64,000 nucleotides of DNA from Prostheceraeus crozeri (Eukaryota > Platyhelminthes > Polycladida > Euryleptidae). Location of the stretch: the NCBI GenBank assembly GCA_907163375.1, contig CAJQUW010000515.1, forward strand, positions 124,001 through 188,000. The letters are read 5' to 3'. The notes beneath the pieces were generated by a model. It was given only the letters and a program-made list of their open reading frames with translations, had not been told where the DNA came from and did no database searches. Shown piece by piece: positions 1 through 7,998 of the stretch (position 1 is the first letter of the stretch; each line of letters begins with the position of its first letter). The position numbers and the translations under genes are program-made.

Positions 1-36
1 AGAGAAGGAGATGCCTTCCTGTCACAGGTGATGTAG
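1..36 (+). CDS. C-terminal end of a gene entering from the left
   Basis: Frame 1 stays open from the first base and ends in TAG at 34-36, giving REGDAFLSQVM. An AATAAA lies just after it at about 47-52 and could be its poly(A) signal. In related elements a large gene such as DNA polymerase B often sits here, but twelve codons cannot identify it. Confidence 0.3.
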   Translation, partial: REGDAFLSQVM

Positions 37-88
37 AATAAGTCTAAATAAAAACAATATAGTATTTCACTTGTAATAGATCTTGCGA

Positions 89-257
89 TTGCTGCATCTT
101 CCGACATGTAGCAACACTTACTAATACATAAGTAGTCTTACTAAATTGAAATTTCTACATCTTTCCGATATGTAGAAATGATTACTAATAAATAGGTAGT
201 CCTAATATGAATGAATATGTGAAGAATTTGTACTCAACATCATTCCGATATGTTGAG
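89..257 (+). other. Three hairpins with covarying stems and a common loop
   Basis: Three inverted repeats follow each other. Stem 89-97 pairs with 106-114 (one G-T wobble), stem 151-160 pairs with 170-179 (10 bp, perfect), and stem 233-240 pairs with 250-257 (8 bp, perfect). The stem outer halves differ (TTGCTGCAT, TTTCTACAT, CTCAACAT) yet each opposite strand changes to match, while the 8-9-base loops keep TTCCGA. The first two units also share the spacer text ACTAATA followed by GTAGTC. This compensating change is the mark of a selected stem-loop or palindromic binding site. It sits between the left gene and the next plus-strand ORF. Its role is unknown. Confidence 0.6.
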
Positions 258-319
258 CTAATATAATAACAAACTTTAGGCAAACATTGAACTCAAATTT
301 GAAACATAGCTTTCGGAAC

Positions 320-880
320 ATGCCTCATTACATTAGAACATGGAAACTTAGTGACATTCAAAACGTTCACATAACAAATTCTAAAAGAATAGCATTTCGT
401 CATTCAATAGCAAATAGATTTCGAAAACATCGTAGCGTTTGCATTAGTATTGACTCATTGCCTTCACTGAAAGACTTTGCGGATCTCATTGACAACCATA
501 AGACTCAGATCAAGATTCCTCTCGATGACAAGGTATGGATAAAGTGTGATTCATCAGTCAAACTATACGTCTGTTCACCAAAACGGGAAGATGTTGAATA
601 TCGATTTTTTCGTTTCAGTGACGTCACATGGGAAACCTTTACAAGGGAGACACTACCACAGATAACGTCATTCATTAAAGATGGAGGACATCAAACGGTT
701 GGAAGTTGTAAATCGGATGTTAACTACAAAAGCAAAGTCAAAACTCAATCTACAAGAGATCGAGAGGAATATACCCAACCGAAAACAATGGTTACTGATA
801 AAACGCAAATTGAAGCCGACAACGAGCTTACATCTTGGAAGACCCTCAATGTTAACATGGAGGATTCAGAGGAAGGATAA
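320..880 (+). CDS. Hypothetical protein, 186 aa, overlapping the TBP-like ORF
   Basis: The frame is open from 287, but its first ATG is at 320. The product is basic in its first third (several Arg/Lys/His), then mixed, and ends in a polar Thr/Lys/Glu-rich tail. I recognise no domain and see no signal peptide or membrane segment. Its last 200 bases overlap the start of the TBP-like ORF at 681 in another frame. The overlap part reads as low-complexity polar sequence, so either the frame is truly overprinted or this gene once ended earlier or continued into the second frame. Its position just behind the hairpin trio suggests a shared plus-strand transcript with the next gene. Confidence 0.5.
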   Translation: MPHYIRTWKLSDIQNVHITNSKRIAFRHSIANRFRKHRSVCISIDSLPSLKDFADLIDNHKTQIKIPLDDKVWIKCDSSVKLYVCSPKREDVEYRFFRFSDVTWETFTRETLPQITSFIKDGGHQTVGSCKSDVNYKSKVKTQSTRDREEYTQPKTMVTDKTQIEADNELTSWKTLNVNMEDSEEG

Positions 881-1244
881 ATCTCTCACTATCCTATTCT
901 TTCCAAATGGAACAATCCAATGTATTGGAAGGGTCATGGAGGGTGATCTCTCATATCTACACTTAACTTTGGAACATTTACTTGGTGATTCATTATCTGA
1001 TTGGAAAGTGAAGACAATGACCGTGTTATGTGAATTACACTATCACTATGACTTCCGTAAAGTTACATCATCAAATAATCTAACTTATGAAGTGGAGTTA
1101 TTTCCAGCAGCTCAATTGACTAACTGGCATCATGTTCATGTGTTCCATAATGGAAAGATTGTGATAACCGGCATCAAAGACATAAGTGATGTACCTCCCA
1201 TCATATGTGATTTGAAAAAATGTTTCATGAAAACCAAATTCTAG
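681..1244 (+). CDS. TATA-binding-protein-like protein, 187 aa
   Basis: The length fits the conserved core of TBP (about 180 aa), and the order of motifs fits its two saddle repeats. In repeat 1, KLNLQEI (21-27) is followed by SLTILFFPNGTIQCIG (68-83). In repeat 2, TYEVELFP (135-142) is followed by HVFHNGKIVITG (153-164) and an Ile/Leu-rich helix. In TBP the segments around these Phe-x-Ser/Asn-Gly turns form the DNA-bending face. These are resemblances seen by eye, not a search result. A virus-encoded TBP-like factor would direct transcription to the element's own promoters, and TATATAAG-type boxes do precede at least two genes here. The ATG at 681 gives a complete fold without any frameshift. 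Confidence 0.6.
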   Translation: MEDIKRLEVVNRMLTTKAKSKLNLQEIERNIPNRKQWLLIKRKLKPTTSLHLGRPSMLTWRIQRKDKSLTILFFPNGTIQCIGRVMEGDLSYLHLTLEHLLGDSLSDWKVKTMTVLCELHYHYDFRKVTSSNNLTYEVELFPAAQLTNWHHVHVFHNGKIVITGIKDISDVPPIICDLKKCFMKTKF

Positions 1245-1246
1245 AT

Positions 1247-1330
1247 TTTGTATATATGTGAATAGATAATGAAATATGAACATGTTTTTTTGTATATATG
1301 TGAATAGATAATGAAATATGAGCATGTTTT
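1247..1330. repeat. 42-bp tandem duplication at a convergent gene end
   Basis: A 42-base unit containing TGTATATATGTGAATAGATA occurs twice in tandem (about 1,247-1,288 and 1,289-1,330) with few differences. It begins right after the stop of the plus-strand TBP-like gene and lies about 65 bases beyond the stop of the minus-strand protease, so it may include transcript 3' ends. Confidence 0.7.
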
Positions 1331-1394
1331 TGTTTTCCTTATAAACCCTTGTTTTGGAAAAAAAGAGAGCAAGTTAATGATACAACATCAAACT

Positions 1395-1859
1395 TTATTT
1401 CAAAACTGTTTCGACATATTTAGTAAGAATTACATCATTTTTATCACAGTCTTTTGAAAATAGTTCTAAAGCACTTTTACAGTTATTTTTCAATGGTCTC
1501 TCGTTGACAAAATAGAGTACATAGCCACCGCACATTAAAGATGTATTACTTTGAAGTGGGAACGATGTCCCTTTCCTAACAGTCCAGGAGAACCTGTTCA
1601 TCAATAATGCGATATCATGTAAACGAGGTTGATTAAGAGAGTCAAAATATTCGGCCACTTTATAACGATTGATGTATACAGCAATCCAATGTTTTTCGGG
1701 AAGATTGTTGGTATCCGTATTGATGGTAAGCGAACAAGGATAGAAAGGAATTGAATCAGGTAAATTATCTCTAGAAAAGACATTGAGAAATATTGTCTTG
1801 GAGTAGGGATGAGCTTTCCTCATTTTCCTCAAGATTTCTATGTTGCTTAAGTTACTCAT
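1395..1859 (-). CDS. Adenain-type cysteine protease (virion maturation)
   Basis: The 154-aa product has the layout of the adenovirus-type protease family found in Mavericks: KHWIAVYI with the candidate catalytic His57 and Trp58, AEYFDS with acidic residues 70 and 73, LQS with Gln103 for the oxyanion hole, and CGGYVLYF with the candidate nucleophile Cys110. In relatives this enzyme cuts capsid and core precursors during assembly. The Gly-rich stretches in the basic proteins at 3,150 and 8,885 are possible substrates. Its ATG overlaps the stop of the capsid gene by four bases (ATGA), so the two may be translated from one message. No break is seen. Confidence 0.82.
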   Translation of the reverse strand: MSNLSNIEILRKMRKAHPYSKTIFLNVFSRDNLPDSIPFYPCSLTINTDTNNLPEKHWIAVYINRYKVAEYFDSLNQPRLHDIALLMNRFSWTVRKGTSFPLQSNTSLMCGGYVLYFVNERPLKNNCKSALELFSKDCDKNDVILTKYVETVLK

Positions 1860-3139
1860 CTCTGATAGCTGACAGTCACGTCTCTCATTCTTGTTATCTC
1901 AACTTTGCTATCATAGATAGCATAAATGAGACAAGTAATTGTTTTCTTCAAAGGTGACTCAAATGATACCTCCAGTCGTAGATTTCCAGGCTTTGTAACT
2001 CCTACGCTTTCACCACCTAGATCTGCATCTGCCGTGAGGTTGTACATAATGAAGAAGTAGCCATTCTTGTACATATCCATTGTAATTCCATTTGAATCAT
2101 CTGTATTAAACATGTTGAGGGCGGTGAAAGTAGAACCATATTCACGTGCGAATTTACCATCTTTGAAATTAGGCTCATATGCTTTGCAAGATACAAATTT
2201 TCCATCCTGATAGAGTGCTAGTTTGCTAACATTAAAGTGTTGGAAATTGAATGGATTCTTTTCAAAAGCACCAATGAATGCCTCATTTTCCACAAATGTG
2301 ATATACACCGCCTTTGGCATTGCAGTGGGAAAAAGATTTGGGTAGGCATGTGAGGATGATCCCGCACCAATTGTGAATTTTGTCAACACACTGTGATTAA
2401 CTGGATATATTGCATTGTTTTTCTTCAATCCTGTCGCATGCTCGTTGATGACTGACGGGTTCATTGTTACTCGCTTTACATTGAGCACGGCATTACTTAT
2501 GTTGACTTGATAGTTTGTAGCTCCAAAAGCCATTAACGCGAACTCAGGATTTGCACGAATAAATTTTATTTGCATTTTAACCTGTGGTAGCAGATATCTA
2601 GATTGACGAAGGAAATCAAGATAGACGGGTCCTTTCAAGTATAATTCCTTTGAATCCGCTGTTAAATCCATTCGTCTTTTCAACCCTGTATTTGAGACAT
2701 CATCAAATTTCCCTTGCTGATCATCATACCAGCCGGCAACTTGCAAGTGTGACTGTTTAGCTTGCTTCTGAAATTGCGTCATTGTATTTATGTATGCTCC
2801 ATAGGGATATGCTCGATCCCCTCCTTCAATCTGTTTGTCATTCAATATTAGATACACATCTGAGAACAGACTGGTAATAGGAAGATTTGCTAATCCCACT
2901 TTATCCTTGGATGAATCGATATTTGTACCATCAGTCTTCTTAATTTGTATACACAACTCTAAATCAGTGGATTGACAAACAATATAATCTTGAGGATTGG
3001 CAGGTATATCAAACTGAATAGGCTGCTGGTTACCATCGATATTTGTTGTGGGGACTATGTCTACAATTGTTGAGGAGATGATGTCTGTCTGATGAGGGGG
3101 AGAATCGAAGAAACACAAAGCCGAATTGATACTCTGCAT
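1856..3139 (-). CDS. Candidate major capsid protein (F54H12.2-like)
   Basis: The 427-aa protein matches the animal F54H12.2-like family that travels with Maverick-type elements. Seen in the sequence are an N-terminal SPPHQTDI segment, IQFDIPANPQDYI (41-53), LFSDVYLILNDKQI (91-104), YPYGAYINT (111-119), a SRYLLPQVKMQIKFIR strand pair, KNPFNFQHF, and a C-terminal LIYAIYDSKVEITRMRDV segment. The family is regarded as a double jelly-roll capsid protein; that fold is knowledge of the family, not something the text proves. It lacks a signal peptide or membrane segment. The frame is intact, and the stop overlaps the protease start. Confidence 0.75.
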   Translation of the reverse strand: MQSINSALCFFDSPPHQTDIISSTIVDIVPTTNIDGNQQPIQFDIPANPQDYIVCQSTDLELCIQIKKTDGTNIDSSKDKVGLANLPITSLFSDVYLILNDKQIEGGDRAYPYGAYINTMTQFQKQAKQSHLQVAGWYDDQQGKFDDVSNTGLKRRMDLTADSKELYLKGPVYLDFLRQSRYLLPQVKMQIKFIRANPEFALMAFGATNYQVNISNAVLNVKRVTMNPSVINEHATGLKKNNAIYPVNHSVLTKFTIGAGSSSHAYPNLFPTAMPKAVYITFVENEAFIGAFEKNPFNFQHFNVSKLALYQDGKFVSCKAYEPNFKDGKFAREYGSTFTALNMFNTDDSNGITMDMYKNGYFFIMYNLTADADLGGESVGVTKPGNLRLEVSFESPLKKTITCLIYAIYDSKVEITRMRDVTVSYQR

Positions 3140-3149
3140 CGTATTTGCT

Positions 3150-3587
3150 TTACAAATATGTTGTCTTCCTTCGTTTTGACTTGTTTCCAGTCGCAGTGGA
3201 ATTTCGTTTGCGCTTTCTTGCTTTCACACGACGTCTAGATTTAGAACGTGCTGCTCTAGTCGGCTTTTTACTTTTCCTGCGTCTTTGCTTAGTAACTCGA
3301 CCGGATCCAACTTGTCTTGACTTCCTACGCTTCTTCCGAACTGTACGTCTCGTCTTTGTTAAATCATCTAATGCGTCTATGGCAGATTGCTGCGCGCGCA
3401 TTTTCATAGATTCACCGATATCCTCACCTTGAAGCGCATCAGCTGCAACATTTGCACCAAAATCTAAAGCCCTGCTTCCAACACGCTTCATGATTGGTAC
3501 GCCATACTTTTTGAGTGTTGAAAGAACCATACGTCTTAGTGCACCAAATATGCCTCCTCCAACTTGTCGTCTACCTCCAACAAACAC
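3150..3587 (-). CDS. Very basic core-like protein, start interrupted by TAG
   Basis: The open part gives 145 aa. An N-terminal Gly-rich GGRRQVGGGIFGALRR segment is followed by an Ala/Gly helix region (KRVGSRALDFGANVAADAL) and then a long Arg/Lys-rich tail ending in KSKRRKTTYL. Small basic proteins of this layout accompany F54H12.2-like genes and recall adenovirus core proteins that pack DNA. The first codon of the open frame is GTG. A real ATG lies upstream at 3,632 in the same frame, separated by a TAG at 3,600-3,602. The start is therefore lost to a nonsense change, read through, or a base error. VGGG-I is a plausible cleavage site for the element's protease. Confidence 0.65.
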   Translation of the reverse strand: MFVGGRRQVGGGIFGALRRMVLSTLKKYGVPIMKRVGSRALDFGANVAADALQGEDIGESMKMRAQQSAIDALDDLTKTRRTVRKKRRKSRQVGSGRVTKQRRRKSKKPTRAARSKSRRRVKARKRKRNSTATGNKSKRRKTTYL

Positions 3588-3675
3588 GGGATAACCGCTC
3601 TAATATGATGGTCTACTGTAAATGCCTGTCATTATGACTATTGAATAACTATGGAAGGCATAATAGCGTAAAGCC

Positions 3676-5253
3676 TTATTCTCGTGACCTAATATGTAGG
3701 GTCAAAACAGTAACACCACCACAGAACGGTACTACTTCTCCTGCGTCATCATGAATTGATATGTCAATTCTATTGATGAAATTTCGGCTGATTGGTAGAT
3801 ACATTGTGTTAAAAAATTCTCGATTGATTAGTTGCTTCCTTACGGATGAAAGAGGAAATGTGCGCAGAAGTGGGGCCTCAATGTCGCCAACCCTTGTATA
3901 TTCAATAATGTTACAATAGACGTATAAGTTACTTATATCACGCCCTAGTGATGGGGCTGTATCACCTATTGATGTGCCTTCATAAATAGTTGATTTTGAG
4001 AATCCCAATGTGGTCGTTAACACGCTATCCAGCTTGATAAGAGAGTTCTTCCCTACCTTTAGAATCATGCGTTTCTTATGTGGGTCATAAGAAAAGTGAT
4101 ATTCATCTGCATCAAGGTAATCTACACCAAACTCATTTAACTTTGTACACAATTCAGATGGCGTTTTCAAGCTTTCAATGTTCAAATTAACTCTTTTTAC
4201 AAGTTCACTGGAAGTAGACAATTCATCACCCAATATGTCTTCGCTGTATACGTGGATATCCCATGAAGCATTTGTTGATGCTTTGAGTTTAGAAGAGGAC
4301 AATTGAACCTTGAATGTATCATTTAATTCTGTCAACCAAGGTGCGCTTTCAAGGCCCTTAAACATCCCAATCATTTCAGATCCGAATTCAATAACAGCGG
4401 ACTCAGACTTTTCCAATGGTGTCTTTTTAGTAAAAACAATAAATTCAGCCTCCGTTTCAACAGTAAATAAAGTTACTTTCTCTTTCTTATATTCACAAGT
4501 CATTAACGTTTCTGGCACTGATCCTTGAAACTTTCTTGCAAAGTCTTCAACACTTCTAATGACCTCAAATTTATTTTCTACTCGGATGCTCCTTTTTTGT
4601 AATGCATACAATGGCACAATTCTACATTGAAAATCAGTGACTTTCCTCTCCGAATTCCATCCACGTCCATTGTACCAATACCTTGATGAGAAAGTTGTTC
4701 TGGAATACCCAAAAGTATGACTCAAATCCTTACCTAATACAAGAAGAACATGCTTCCCTTCCTTCATCAATTTTGTTGACCCCTTTATGACTGGTTCGTA
4801 GAATTTATTCAAAGTCAGCTTGAAGAGATCATTTATTCGTTCAAACATTCTACCGATTTCCTTTTCTGTATCTTGCAAGCTCATTGTGGGAACCTTAGAA
4901 TCAAAAGTTGACGTTGCAAATGCCTTTTGAATTTTAATCATGTTTTGGACAGATGGTACAGATGTTGAAAAAGGATGTAAAGTTAGATGATGAAAAGCCC
5001 ATGTACCATGTAGACTATTTTGAAATATGCGAAAGCAATCATCCTTCTCTCGCACTTCTTTATGTAATTCAAAATAGTTGTTCTTTAGCAAACTGATATC
5101 GTTGTAATAAGTAATTTCAGTTAGAGCAACTTCATGGGGTCCATGCAGAGTAATTGGATTAGCGAATTCAACAGAGTAGAGAGATGGTTTGTTACTTGGG
5201 AATATCTTGGGGTTGCTATTGCTTGGAAGAATGATGTTGAAGTTAGTAGACAT
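3676..5253 (-). CDS. Maverick-associated jelly-roll-like structural protein
   Basis: The frame opens at GTG 5,280, but the first ATG is at 5,253, giving 525 aa. Its N-terminus carries VEFANPITLHGPHEVALTEI (28-47), a pattern shared by many animal proteins that sit beside F54H12.2-like capsid genes. Two further segments with a jelly-roll look follow (for example EFGVDYLDADEYHFSYD), and the C-terminus ends in VTVLTLHIRSRE. The family is usually taken as a minor capsid, penton or spike component; that role is inference. It lies between the basic protein and the integrase, 40 bases from the integrase stop. The frame is intact. Confidence 0.6.
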   Translation of the reverse strand: MSTNFNIILPSNSNPKIFPSNKPSLYSVEFANPITLHGPHEVALTEITYYNDISLLKNNYFELHKEVREKDDCFRIFQNSLHGTWAFHHLTLHPFSTSVPSVQNMIKIQKAFATSTFDSKVPTMSLQDTEKEIGRMFERINDLFKLTLNKFYEPVIKGSTKLMKEGKHVLLVLGKDLSHTFGYSRTTFSSRYWYNGRGWNSERKVTDFQCRIVPLYALQKRSIRVENKFEVIRSVEDFARKFQGSVPETLMTCEYKKEKVTLFTVETEAEFIVFTKKTPLEKSESAVIEFGSEMIGMFKGLESAPWLTELNDTFKVQLSSSKLKASTNASWDIHVYSEDILGDELSTSSELVKRVNLNIESLKTPSELCTKLNEFGVDYLDADEYHFSYDPHKKRMILKVGKNSLIKLDSVLTTTLGFSKSTIYEGTSIGDTAPSLGRDISNLYVYCNIIEYTRVGDIEAPLLRTFPLSSVRKQLINREFFNTMYLPISRNFINRIDISIHDDAGEVVPFCGGVTVLTLHIRSRE

Positions 5254-5293
5254 GTTAAACTCATATATGGAAGAAGTCACATGCTATATTAGC

Positions 5294-6226
5294 TTAAAAG
5301 TTACGAGTGTCTCCCACCTCCACATTTTGTAGATCCTGGTGCGTTATCCAGCTATTGAATGAATCAGGATATCCTTTCAATTTAACTATATATTTCCTTT
5401 GATTGCCATGACCTTTTCTCCTAATTATTTTGTCAATCATATACACCTCTTCACTTCTGTCTACTACTTGCAATTCATAAGAGTAAAATTTTCCTTCAAT
5501 TGGATTGCCATGGTAATCTATTAATTTATACATGGTGGGTCTAAATTTTCTATTTACTTCATCTACAAAAAACTCTTCTTCAGTCCAATTAGGTAGATAC
5601 CCCTTCTCAAATGTAGACTTAACCTTTGAAATCCGAACTCTATCACCAACATTAATTTTCTTTTCATTGGAAATGTTTTTCGCTTTCTTATCATACAATC
5701 GAAGCCATACATCCATCGCATTATCTGGGGTAACATCAACTGGTTTCATCTTAATGATTCGATGGTAGCTTTCATTGTAATTCTTAACAAATTTCTGCAG
5801 CTCACCTACCCAAACATGTGTATTTTTTGCAGTGAAATAGCGCCATATTTTTGTCTTCAGTGTGCGATTGAACCTCTCAACCATGGCAGCTTTATAAGCA
5901 CTTTTGACACTAAACAATTCCACATTATGACTTTTAAGGAGACTTCGAACATGAGAGTTTTCGAATTCCTTCCCTTGATCGGTCTGTATTCTTTGCGGAA
6001 CACGCCCCTCATCGAAAATGCTCTGAAAAGCCGCTTCAACTTCTGGTCCTCGTTTAGATTTCAGCGCACGTGCCCAAGCATAGCGAGATAAAATATCTAT
6101 TACGGTTAAGATGTATTTATAGCCATCATTGTACTGTGATATCTGTTGCATGTCAGCCAAGTCCGCTTGCCATTGACTATCTATAGTTAACAACATATTT
6201 TCTCGTTGGAAACCGCTTTCACGCAT
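5294..6226 (-). CDS. Integrase, catalytic core plus C-terminal chromodomain
   Basis: The 310-aa open frame has the retroviral-type rve fold. WQADLADM gives the first Asp (22), QTDQGKEF the second (83) and AMVERFNRTLK the Glu (117), so the last two are 33 residues apart. KIWRYFT and YHRIIKMKP follow, as in Maverick integrases. Residues of about 258-300 (VYMIDKIIRRKG ... KLKGYPDSFNSWITHQDL) form a chromodomain, which in related integrases can bind histone tails and steer insertion. The enzyme joins element ends to host DNA. The ATG at 6,226 is not the natural start: the N-terminal domain lies upstream in another frame, and the switch falls in a run of five A. Confidence 0.85.
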   Translation of the reverse strand: MRESGFQRENMLLTIDSQWQADLADMQQISQYNDGYKYILTVIDILSRYAWARALKSKRGPEVEAAFQSIFDEGRVPQRIQTDQGKEFENSHVRSLLKSHNVELFSVKSAYKAAMVERFNRTLKTKIWRYFTAKNTHVWVGELQKFVKNYNESYHRIIKMKPVDVTPDNAMDVWLRLYDKKAKNISNEKKINVGDRVRISKVKSTFEKGYLPNWTEEEFFVDEVNRKFRPTMYKLIDYHGNPIEGKFYSYELQVVDRSEEVYMIDKIIRRKGHGNQRKYIVKLKGYPDSFNSWITHQDLQNVEVGDTRNF

Positions 6227-6380
6227 TTTTGTGAAGAGTGTAAGTCGGTTGACTCCTCAACCACTTCTTGACTTTCTCTATTCCCACACCTGCTGCACGA
6301 GCTAGAACCTCCGGACGACTGAAACTTGCGGGATGATTTAAGTCGTAATAAATCTTTCTGAGTTTCACTGCTGTACTCAT
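6219..6380 (-). CDS. Integrase N-terminal piece, separated by a frameshift
   Basis: From the ATG at 6,380 this frame reads a short helical domain, KLRKIYYDLNHPASFS, then VEKVKKWLRSQ-like text (observed EKVKKWLRSQPTYTLHKN) and stops at 6,219. In Maverick integrases this helix-turn-helix-like region and the YTLHK motif lie directly before the catalytic core. The core continues at once in the next frame, so one base is out of step within an AAAAA run near 6,226-6,231. A one-base indel (real or an assembly error) explains it best; no clear slippery signal for programmed shifting is seen. Confidence 0.7.
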   Translation of the reverse strand: MSTAVKLRKIYYDLNHPASFSRPEVLARAAGVGIEKVKKWLRSQPTYTLHKNA

Positions 6381-6547
6381 CGTCTTTGTTCTGATTTGCA
6401 CGCGTATTACTCGCACAGCAACTGCTAACACAATTGATATCAACCTCTATGCCCTCTTGTGCTTTACCTACGAGCGCAGATTTCAAACAACAGCAAAATT
6501 TTTGTAAGGACATGATATGAGAGAGGCAAGGCTTAATTCATATTTGC

Positions 6548-7228
6548 TTAATATTTACTATACTCCTTCGCAACACGCATTGAGCGCCTAGTAACTATTT
6601 TTGGTTGCAGATCATCGGGATCATGAAGCTCTCGCTTGACCGCCATCGTGGGTATTTTACTCTTTGATCCATCTTGTAAGTGACCCTTATCCAATTCATT
6701 CACAGTCGGTCCTCCAATAATATTGTGAGGTACATTTTGATCAGACAAAATTTTCTGAAAATATGACCACCCTTGTGGTGCACCTAGTTTTCGCCTTACA
6801 TCTCTGACAGCATATTGCAGAAGGTCATCTATGTGACTATTTCTAATAACATCACCAGTTGTTTCATCTATTATCTCTCCTCTCTCATTGAAGTTCACAT
6901 GTGGATCAATGAAGTCAAATAATCGCTCAGGGCGCACACTATATGGTCGAGGTGTTGACAAGGTTATAAATCGTCGCAACTTGTCACGAATCTGTCGCCT
7001 CTCGTCAATGTTTTCAGCTGCTAACTGCATCCGTCGATAGGGATCCTTAATCTTCTGAATTTCCATATCCTTTTGTGTTAGTTCCTTTAGTTGATTCGTA
7101 ATACGTTGATCTATATTTTTGACTTCCTGTGCACTTTGTAATGTAGTCAATTGTACATACTCCTCTTGAGGAATGACTACCATCTTTGAATACGACATGT
7201 TTGAAAATAATAAGGCAACAAAGTACAT
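6548..7228 (-). CDS. Conserved Maverick-type protein of unknown role, 226 aa
   Basis: The protein starts near MSYSKMVVIPQEEYVQL, has a charged helical stretch likely to form a coiled coil (about 35-85), a middle part DVIRNSHIDDLLQYAVRD, and PQGWSYFQKILSDQNVPHN, ending in a basic tail. Proteins with this arrangement recur between the ATPase and integrase in animal Maverick-type elements. Their job is not known to me; a structural or scaffold role is possible because the gene is held with capsid genes. It begins 10 bases after the ATPase stop, so the two are probably co-transcribed. Two in-frame ATGs (7,228 and 7,198) could serve as start. Confidence 0.65.
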   Translation of the reverse strand: MYFVALLFSNMSYSKMVVIPQEEYVQLTTLQSAQEVKNIDQRITNQLKELTQKDMEIQKIKDPYRRMQLAAENIDERRQIRDKLRRFITLSTPRPYSVRPERLFDFIDPHVNFNERGEIIDETTGDVIRNSHIDDLLQYAVRDVRRKLGAPQGWSYFQKILSDQNVPHNIIGGPTVNELDKGHLQDGSKSKIPTMAVKRELHDPDDLQPKIVTRRSMRVAKEYSKY

Positions 7229-7237
7229 TGCTTAAAA

Positions 7238-7873
7238 CTAACTGTGAACCGAGAAAACTGTCATTGGTTCAGCGGAATTAGGTATGATATTTGTTCGAAA
7301 TCGAAGTCGTTCCGGACATTCCTGGGTTAGATCAATAAATAGATAACCATGTGGTTTCTTTGTTACATCTTCATATATTTTTGAAAGTACTTTAGGTTGT
7401 TGAGGTAATATCTGTCTACTGAGATGATGTATCTGACTGCTATCTCTTGGATTTTTAAATATTGCCAAATAATGTGTATTCAAACTTCTAGTTCTTTGCT
7501 CTTTCCCTCCATCGAAGATGTTTTGGGTGATGTAGATAATAAAAGCTTCCCTATGATGTGCAGTTTGAATGAACATTTCAGTTACATCCTTTGAAGATTT
7601 GCTATCTCGTAATAGATCATCTAATACTAGTAAGTCACCTGCTTTGATATCCTCAGTTGATGGCAACCCTTGCTTCACCTCATAACCTTTCTGGCGAAGT
7701 GCAGAATGTAGTTGTGGTTGAAATATTCCATAATACCATTTGACTCTCTTAATTTCCTTGTTAAACATTTCATTTCTATATTGTAGCAATTCAGTTACAA
7801 ATGTAGTTTTACCAGACTGACTTGGTCCAGCGACACACATTGTGCGATCAGTGAATAGACGAAAATCTGTCAT
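7238..7873 (-). CDS. FtsK/HerA-type genome-packaging ATPase
   Basis: The 211-aa protein shows a Walker A motif GPSQSGKT (16-23) and a Walker B motif LLVLDD (81-86), followed by a helix with AHHREAFIIYITQN, where the Gln-Asn pair fits the sensor position of A32-like viral ATPases. Members of this family pump viral DNA into the empty capsid. Length and placement among capsid genes match Maverick ATPases. There is no break and the ATG at 7,873 is unambiguous. The upstream gap to 7,999 holds no gene. Confidence 0.85.
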   Translation of the reverse strand: MTDFRLFTDRTMCVAGPSQSGKTTFVTELLQYRNEMFNKEIKRVKWYYGIFQPQLHSALRQKGYEVKQGLPSTEDIKAGDLLVLDDLLRDSKSSKDVTEMFIQTAHHREAFIIYITQNIFDGGKEQRTRSLNTHYLAIFKNPRDSSQIHHLSRQILPQQPKVLSKIYEDVTKKPHGYLFIDLTQECPERLRFRTNIIPNSAEPMTVFSVHS

Positions 7874-7998
7874 CTTATAATTCCATTAACATTAAACTCA
7901 TCATCCCACTAATTTTGCTTAGAACAACAAAACAGACACATGTTCCAGATCACGTTTATTTACATTCAGAATAGAAACTTTCAAGTTACATTTACAAA

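Noticed and set aside
1098..1325. 75-codon minus-strand frame
   Set aside because: Antisense to the TBP-like gene and to the 42-bp duplication, whose repetition gives its repeated peptide.
6187..6513. 108-codon Cys-rich minus-strand frame
   Set aside because: It overlaps the integrase N-terminal piece in another frame. Only the overlapped frame shows a conserved domain, so this is most likely a shadow, although it has its own ATG.
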